From NCBI GenBank assembly GCA_946410365.1, contig CAMKAA010000045.1:1-6980 (forward strand): a stretch of 6,980 nt of DNA. Reading direction: 5' to 3'. Position 1 is the first letter of the stretch. Every line of letters starts with the position of its first letter. Source of the DNA: an uncultured Lachnospiraceae bacterium (GTDB lineage: Bacteria; Bacillota_A; Clostridia; Lachnospirales; Lachnospiraceae). Below, piece by piece: positions 1 through 5,600 of this stretch. Below the pieces are notes generated by a model. It did not search any database and was not told where the DNA came from. It saw only the letters and a list, made by a program, of their open reading frames with translations. Made by a program: the position numbers and the translations under genes.

Positions 1-18
1 CAGAGGTCGAGGTCGAAT

Positions 19-23
19 GAGGG
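19..23 (+). promoter_or_regulatory. Putative ribosome binding site for the left-hand gene
   Basis: GAGGG lies 8 nt before the ATG at 32. This spacing favours ATG 32 over the in-frame ATG at 17, although an AGAGG at 2-6 could serve the earlier start. The window begins only 16 nt before ATG 17, so the upstream context cannot be judged. Confidence 0.4.
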
Positions 24-31
24 CAAGTACT

Positions 32-664
32 ATGAAAGAAATCAAAAATGACGCTTTCTATGATTTGGTAAAGCAATATGATTCAGATAGAGAACATCAT
101 TTGGTCGGCGAGGTCGACTATTATCTTTTAGATGATAACAAGCCTTATGAGGGACTCGGATCTCATAGAGAAGCCTTGAGCTTTGTCTTTGACTTACTGG
201 TGGAAAGAAACACAATGAATCAGAAAAGAGACGAAGAGAGATGGGGCGGCGACATCGCTGATCAGCTGGTTCCCTGGACCTGTGATATTGACAGGGCGCA
301 GGCAGCACGGCTGAATCCTCAGGTGTTTTTCTACTGCCCGAATATTGTGAAGACCGATCATTACGGCAACAATTCCTATGATGCCGAATGGGAACCAAAT
401 GATGAGAACTACGGGACAACTGTTCCTTACTGGTATGCGGTGTTGGAACCGATACACAGCAGAAAGAACAAACCTGAAGATTTCAAAATAGTGAATGAGG
501 CACTGTTTCCAAACGGCACGGATGCACTTGACATCTATGAGTGGTCGACTGACTGGTCGGACTATTTTGACGACGGACATGAATGGTATGGGGCATGCTG
601 CTGGAGCGTTTACGATAAGAGCAGGAACAGATTTGTGGTGATGCTGGTGTCGGCAACGGACTGA
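32..664 (+). CDS. Hypothetical acidic protein, about 210 residues
   Basis: I do not recognise a family. The frame runs to a TGA at 662-664. I chose ATG 32 (210 aa, beginning MKEIKNDAFYDLV) because of GAGGG 8 nt upstream; ATG 17 would add five residues, and the frame is open to the left edge, so a longer N-terminus cannot be excluded. The protein is rich in Asp, Glu, Tyr and Trp, especially in its last 70 residues (for example YEWSTDWSDYFDDGHEWYG), and looks soluble and cytoplasmic. I see no signal peptide, membrane segment, metal-binding cluster or catalytic motif. It converges on the biosynthetic operon and does not share its transcript, so a role in that pathway is not implied. The composition resembles small acidic immunity or SMI1/KNR4-like proteins in a general way only. 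That this is a real gene is supported by length, start signal and ordinary protein composition. Confidence 0.75.
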   Translation: MKEIKNDAFYDLVKQYDSDREHHLVGEVDYYLLDDNKPYEGLGSHREALSFVFDLLVERNTMNQKRDEERWGGDIADQLVPWTCDIDRAQAARLNPQVFFYCPNIVKTDHYGNNSYDAEWEPNDENYGTTVPYWYAVLEPIHSRKNKPEDFKIVNEALFPNGTDALDIYEWSTDWSDYFDDGHEWYGACCWSVYDKSRNRFVVMLVSATD

Positions 665-701
665 AAAATCCTGACTATTATATAAGCCTGGTGAACAAAG
701 A

Positions 702-742
702 TAATGAGTTGGATTATTACTATGAATTAATCCAACTCATTA
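702..742. terminator. Perfect 15-bp inverted repeat between convergent genes, probable bidirectional terminator
   Basis: TAATGAGTTGGATTA at 702-716 is the exact reverse complement of 728-742, with an 11-nt loop at 717-727. It lies 37 nt past the stop of the plus-strand gene and 15 nt past the stop of the carrier protein gene, which is where a shared terminator would sit. For minus-strand transcripts the stem is followed by a modest U-rich stretch (UCUUUGUU); for plus-strand transcripts there is no U run. The stem has only four G-C pairs, so it is not a textbook Rho-independent terminator. It could instead protect mRNA 3' ends. Confidence 0.55.
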
Positions 743-757
743 GAAAATCAAGTTCTA

Positions 758-985
758 TTACCGGCACCTTTCGGTGATATAGCGGATCGCGTCTTCGACT
801 CTGACCATACTGCTGATATCGTCGTCATCGATCTCTATGTCAAACTCATCTTCAAAAGCGACCACAACATTTACCACGTCCAGCGAGTTAAGCCCCAGGT
901 CATTGCGGAAGTGTGACTGAGGAGTGATCTTTTCCGCCGGTACTTCCGTATAGTCTTTAAGTATATCGCGAATTTTCTCAAGCAT
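758..985 (-). CDS. Stand-alone acyl carrier protein
   Basis: A 75-residue acyl or peptidyl carrier protein. The motif DLGLNSLD at residues 29-36 contains Ser34, the expected attachment site for 4'-phosphopantetheine. The protein follows the standard four-helix carrier layout: helix I (residues 2-11), the loop carrying FRNDLGLNS, an acidic helix II with FEDEFDIEI (44-52), then DDDISSMVRVEDAIRYI. Its length is usual for the family and close to fatty-acid-synthase ACP. The ATG at 985 is preceded by AGGAGG with 8-nt spacing; the stop is TAA. It is the last gene of the operon, 5 nt after the ligase. In this context it probably receives an acyl group from that ligase and presents it to the condensation domain of the NRPS. 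A housekeeping fatty-acid ACP would normally sit among fab genes, and none are seen here. The carrier function is clear; the acyl partner is inferred. Confidence 0.93.
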   Translation of the reverse strand: MLEKIRDILKDYTEVPAEKITPQSHFRNDLGLNSLDVVNVVVAFEDEFDIEIDDDDISSMVRVEDAIRYITERCR

Positions 986-990
986 TTTTC

Positions 991-2664
991 TTACCTCCTG
1001 ATTTTTTTCGTCGTTGTTTTCTCGAACGGCGTGTTTCTGAAGACGGTTCTCGTTATCTGTTTGTATGCCGGCAACTGTTTGTTGAGCGAATCTATCTCAT
1101 TCTGAATCTGCGTGTATAGGTTTTCCTCATTATCGTTTGTCTCCGGATAGATTTCGGCGCATATTACGCCATCATCGGCAGAAACGATGACTTCATTGAT
1201 AGAGTCAAATCGCAGCAGTTTTTCTTCCAGTTCCTCCGGCGAAACGTTTTCTCCGTTTGACAATATGATCAGATTCTTCTTTCTTCCCGTCAGGAAGATG
1301 AAGCCGTCGCGATCGATCCTTCCAAGGTCTCCTGTGTGATAGAACCCGTTTTCGTCTATCTTTTCCGCTTCTTCCCCGCCGGTATCCGGCCAATTCGTAT
1401 CAGAATCGCCGTGGTAATCGGTTTTCTTCGCATTATCATAATAGCCCAGCATCACGTGAGGTCCGCGCACCAGCACTTCTCCATCCTGTGAGATGACTAC
1501 TTCCGAGCCCGGAAGCGCAAGCCCCACACTGCCATCTCTTCGATAGTGATTTCTGTTCACTGCGGCAACCGGTGAGCATTCCGTTGTCCCATAGCCATTG
1601 AGGATCTCAATGCCCAGTTTCCGAAACTTCTCTACGTAAAGCTTATCCAAAGGCGCGCCGCCGCAGATAATGTACTCCAGATTGCCGCCAAATCGGACGA
1701 GAACATCCTTAAAGAGACGCCGCCGGATATCGATCCCGCAAGTCCTGAGCAGGTCAGATAAGAGCATGGCGGCTTTCATCTGCTTCTGCCTGCCGGTTTT
1801 GGCTGCCTCCTGCCTGATCTGCTTGTAAAAGCTTTCCACGAACAGCGGTACCAGCATCATTGTCTGGGGACATGCGGCTTTCAGCTCGGCGGGAATATAC
1901 CTGAGTCCGCTGCTGATGTACACAGTGTGCCCATAATGGAAGACCATCCATACACCAACGATCAGTCCGAAGGCGTGATGGAAAGGAAGAACTGTGTACG
2001 TGTCGCCTTCGAGCACAAAAAGCTGACAACTGCCATTGATGTCCGAGGCAATGTTCCGGTGGGAGAGCATCACGGGTTTGCGTCTCCCGCCTGTACCGGA
2101 AGTAAAGAACATGCAGCACATTTCGTCTGTGTCCACTGGCATTTTGTCAAAATATTCCAAAACCGCACTGTCTTCCGGCACCGGTGCCGATGCCGCTGCA
2201 TAAGCCTCATCAAAAGAACAGCAATCCGGCATTTTGCCGGGCACCTCTAACGCTTTTTTGATCTTGGCTGTCTTTTTACCGGCTTTGGCGGAATGGAGAA
2301 TGAGACCGACGTCTGCGTCGCCGGCCGCCTGCAGCAGTTCCTCCTGTGTCATGTCTTTATCCAAAGCCACCGCTGCATTCCCGCTGCAGATGACAGCCAT
2401 GAACATCACAAGCCAGTCGTAACTGTTCTCGCCCAGGATTCCGATATGCCGCGAAGCCGCCTTCCGTGAGGCGATCCACTCCGAAACGCTGCGCACTTCG
2501 GCGCAAAATTCCAGATAAGTCTTGTTATAGCAGTTCCCCTTCCTGTCAAAGTAAGCAAAAGCGACGTCTTTCGCCTGCCCGCGCAGTTTAACTGCCATCA
2601 TTTCGTGCAGGGAGCCAATTTCAGGCAGCAGATCATATAAAGGATATGGCCTGTTTTTTCTCAT
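991..2664 (-). CDS. AMP-forming acyl ligase (acyl-CoA synthetase / acyl-ACP ligase family)
   Basis: A 557-residue enzyme of the ANL (AMP-binding) superfamily. It activates a carboxylic acid with ATP to an acyl-adenylate and passes it to a thiol. Visible motifs are the P-loop FFTSGTGGRRK (186-196), LPFHHAFG (226-233), NGYGTTE (356-362), YHTGDLG (442-448), TGRKKNLIILSNGENVSP (459-476) and the C-terminal KKIRR, where Lys554 is the likely catalytic lysine. The layout resembles long-chain fatty acyl ligases rather than NRPS adenylation domains, so the substrate is probably a fatty acid. The acceptor could be CoA or, more likely here, the adjacent carrier protein. Its ATG overlaps the NRPS stop (ATGA, 2661-2664) and only a weak GGGG lies 11 nt upstream, so translation is probably coupled to the NRPS. 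Oddities are a P-loop differing from TSGTTGxPK and roughly 15-20 extra hydrophilic residues around 414-436. The family is certain; chain length and acceptor are not. Confidence 0.9.
   Translation of the reverse strand: MRKNRPYPLYDLLPEIGSLHEMMAVKLRGQAKDVAFAYFDRKGNCYNKTYLEFCAEVRSVSEWIASRKAASRHIGILGENSYDWLVMFMAVICSGNAAVALDKDMTQEELLQAAGDADVGLILHSAKAGKKTAKIKKALEVPGKMPDCCSFDEAYAAASAPVPEDSAVLEYFDKMPVDTDEMCCMFFTSGTGGRRKPVMLSHRNIASDINGSCQLFVLEGDTYTVLPFHHAFGLIVGVWMVFHYGHTVYISSGLRYIPAELKAACPQTMMLVPLFVESFYKQIRQEAAKTGRQKQMKAAMLLSDLLRTCGIDIRRRLFKDVLVRFGGNLEYIICGGAPLDKLYVEKFRKLGIEILNGYGTTECSPVAAVNRNHYRRDGSVGLALPGSEVVISQDGEVLVRGPHVMLGYYDNAKKTDYHGDSDTNWPDTGGEEAEKIDENGFYHTGDLGRIDRDGFIFLTGRKKNLIILSNGENVSPEELEEKLLRFDSINEVIVSADDGVICAEIYPETNDNEENLYTQIQNEIDSLNKQLPAYKQITRTVFRNTPFEKTTTKKIRR
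994..999 (-). promoter_or_regulatory. Strong ribosome binding site of the carrier protein gene
   Basis: AGGAGG on the minus strand, 8 nt before the ATG at 985, overlaps the last codons and flanks the stop of the ligase gene. It is far stronger than the site in front of the ligase, suggesting the carrier protein is made at a higher level than the enzymes upstream. Confidence 0.8.
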
Positions 2665-5600
2665 ATCTTAAAATACCCCGATTCCCGGAAATAACCGATG
2701 TATCCGGGCAGATAGTCTTCTCCGGCATCGATCCATGCAAATCCGAGCTTCTCTAAAAAGCGCACTGTATAGTCATTTTTGACATGGATCCCGCTGTCAT
2801 ACAGAAGCCGCCCCTCCGGGCTGAGGTCATTCTGAAGGCGCTCATAAATGTAGTTCCTGTCCGGATCCGACATCGTCTTTTCAAGTGCCTCGCGGAAGTG
2901 TTCCGCATCTACAGTGTCAATCTGAATATCCATGCCGCGCAATATTTGGACCATTCGATCAAAATAGAGCGGTCTGTTGCTGTAAAGATGGAAGACCGGC
3001 TGTTCCTTCCCCGCATTCTGCGCGATCAGCACGATTCCCTCAGCGGTCAGGTCCACGGGAGAGAACTCGGCATACAGCGGCAGCAGATAATCCGGGAACA
3101 TCCCGAGTTCCAGAATCGCTTTCATTCTGCCAAGGAATGAGTTGGTCTCATAGTTGGGCTGGAATCGGAAGTCGCCGGTACGGTTGGTCAGATTTCCGAC
3201 ACGGACTATAGCTGCTGAGATCTTTCCCTCAAGGACAGCGTCCAGAACCAGCCGCTCCGCCTCGAATTTGCTCCGGACGTACACATTGCCCAGCGGCTGG
3301 CCGGCGTACAGGCAGGTCTCGTCAAATGTGATCTCTTTGTCCGGATCTGTAATATCGAACGCGTCCGCAAATGTGTTTCCGCTTACGCTGATCGTCGAAA
3401 TGTGGATCAGCTTCGCACCTGTTCGGGACGCGTATCCGATGACGTTTGCTGTACCTTTCACATTGATCTTGTCAAAATAGTCATAGGGCCCGTAATGTTT
3501 GACGGTAGCAGCCGTATGGATGATCGTACCCACATCAGAGGGCAGGCCGTATATTACATCGCCTTGCTCGGGAAGGATCTCCATTTTGCCCAGAGATTCC
3601 AGGTCGCCGCAGACCGGGATGATGCGGCCGCCGATCAGGGAATCATAAATACCGCCGAAATACCAGTGGAGCTGTTTTACAAGCCGGTCCTTAGCAGCCT
3701 CAGCGCTTTCCCCGCGGATCAGGCAGTAGACCTTGCTGCCGGTCTTCTCAAGGAGAGAGCGAAGGACATGCGCGCCGAGGAAACCTGTCGCACCGGTGAG
3801 AAATACGTTTCCGAGGTCGCGCGGATGGATCTCAATAGCATCGCCGGATATGTTCCCGCGAAGCAGTGCTTCGTATTTCGTGAACTGCGCTTTGTCGGGC
3901 GCTTTCCCGCGGCCGGCAGTGTTCTCAATATGACCGGCCAGCTCCCTCACGCTGGGATAATCGAACACATCCTGCAGCTTGAATACGATTCCCTGCTCAT
4001 GGGCATGTGCTGCGTAAGCGACCGCACCGAGGCTGTCCCCGCCGGCTTCAAAGAAATTGTCGAGAATGCCGATCTTCTCTACCTGCAGGATCTTAGCCGC
4101 GATCGCGCACAGTTTCTTCTCGGTTTCTGTTTGCGGGGCGACATATTCCGCCTCTGCCAGATGGGCGCCCTTAACATCAGGGAGCATTTTCCGGTCAATC
4201 TTGCCGCTGGGTGTCAGGGGCATTCTGTCAAGCCTGACAAAGAAATTAGGCACCATATACTGTGTAAGTTTGCGGGATAAATGCCTTCTGAGTTCCTTCT
4301 CATCTACAGGTTCCTCGGAAACATAGTATCCGACCAGATACTGCCTGCCGTCCGGCGCTTTTTTGGCCGCTGCTGCGGAGATGCCGACTCCGGGAAATTC
4401 CGACATGCCGGACTCGATCTCCCCAAGTTCGATCCGAAGTCCGCGGATCTTGACCTGGGTATCGATACGGCCGAGATGCTCGAGCGTCCCGTCCGCCCTC
4501 CATTTCGCCAGATCTCCCGTGTGGTACATTTTGGCGCCGTGTCCCTCGTAAAGGCCGTAAAAAGGGTTGTCCACGAACTTCTGCTCCGTGAGCCGGGGAA
4601 GGTTAAGATATCCTGCACCGACACCGTCGCCGCCGATGCACAGTTCGCCTGCGGCTCCAAGCGGAAGCAGTTCACCCTTGGGATCCAGAATATAGATCTG
4701 TGTATTTGCGATCGGCGTGCCGACATGTATATCATTCGCGCTTTCGACCTTCGCGATAGTCGAATACACTGTCGTCTCCGCAGGTCCATAGTCATTAAAT
4801 ATGTCGGCTTTGCTGATCTCCCGAATCTGGGTCACAACATGGTCCAGAAGGGGCTCCCCGCCCAGGATCACGGTTTGAAGAGCAGAGACGAACTGCTCTT
4901 TACCTCCGAGATCCATCAAAAGTTTAAGTCTGGACGGCGTAGTCGAGAGCAGGTCGGGCTTCTCCCTCCGGCATAGCTGTGTGAGCAATACAGGATTGGT
5001 GCATTCCTCCTTGTCAGCGAGGATGATCGTCATTCCGGAAGTGAGCGACACAAACAGATCCATGATAAAAATGTCAAATACCATGTTTGTGATGGACAGA
5101 GCTTTCTTCTCATTCCGGAACTCTTTGCTGATCGGATTGAACTTATTGCGAAGGCAGTAGTTTACTACGTTGCGGTGATAGATGCCCAATCCCTTCGGCT
5201 TGCCAGTCGATCCGGAAGTGTAGACCATGTAGCAGAGATCATCGCCCGCAGAGACGCAGTCCGGCTCTTTGACATCCGGATCCGGTACTGAACTGAGGAA
5301 CACGGATCCGAGATCTTCGAATTGAGCCATATTCTGTCCGTACTTAGCTAAACTTTCCGCGTTGCAGCCGAATGTATAGATATGCCTGGGCTGCGCGTCC
5401 TCCAGAATGCTGTCAATGCGTTCCGCGGGATAGGAGGGATCAATGTAAAGGAAGGCACCGCCAGCTTTGAGTATTCCCAGCATCGCGGCAATGATGCGCC
5501 AGTCCCTTTCTGCTATGATCGCCACAATATTGTTTCTGCTGATACCTTTTTGGCGAAGATCGGATGCCACTGTAGCTGCGAGGCTGTTCAGATCCCTGTA

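Noticed and set aside
4..15. Tandem AGGTCG hexamer (two copies) at the left edge
   Set aside because: Two copies of six bases at the window boundary are compatible with chance, and the context is cut off.
42..580. Minus-strand frames opposite the hypothetical gene
   Set aside because: They have Arg, His and Cys-rich shadow compositions and no good ribosome binding site; the plus-strand frame has an ordinary protein composition and a start signal.
765..776. Small hairpin (CACC, GAAA loop, GGTG on the minus strand) at the end of the carrier protein gene
   Set aside because: Only four base pairs and inside coding sequence; too short to support a regulatory claim.
1754..2119. Minus-strand alternative frame inside the acyl ligase
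   Set aside because: Same strand but different frame from the ligase, which has intact motifs across this interval; no sign of a frameshift or second gene.
3402..4280. Long plus-strand open frame (292 codons) opposite the NRPS
   Set aside because: It lies antisense to the thiolation and reductase domains, has no recognisable domain, and its composition is what the complement of a GC-richer coding region produces. The minus-strand frame carries clear catalytic motifs throughout.
4281..4976. Plus-strand open frame (231 codons) opposite the adenylation domain
   Set aside because: It is antisense to conserved adenylation motifs, with no family resemblance.
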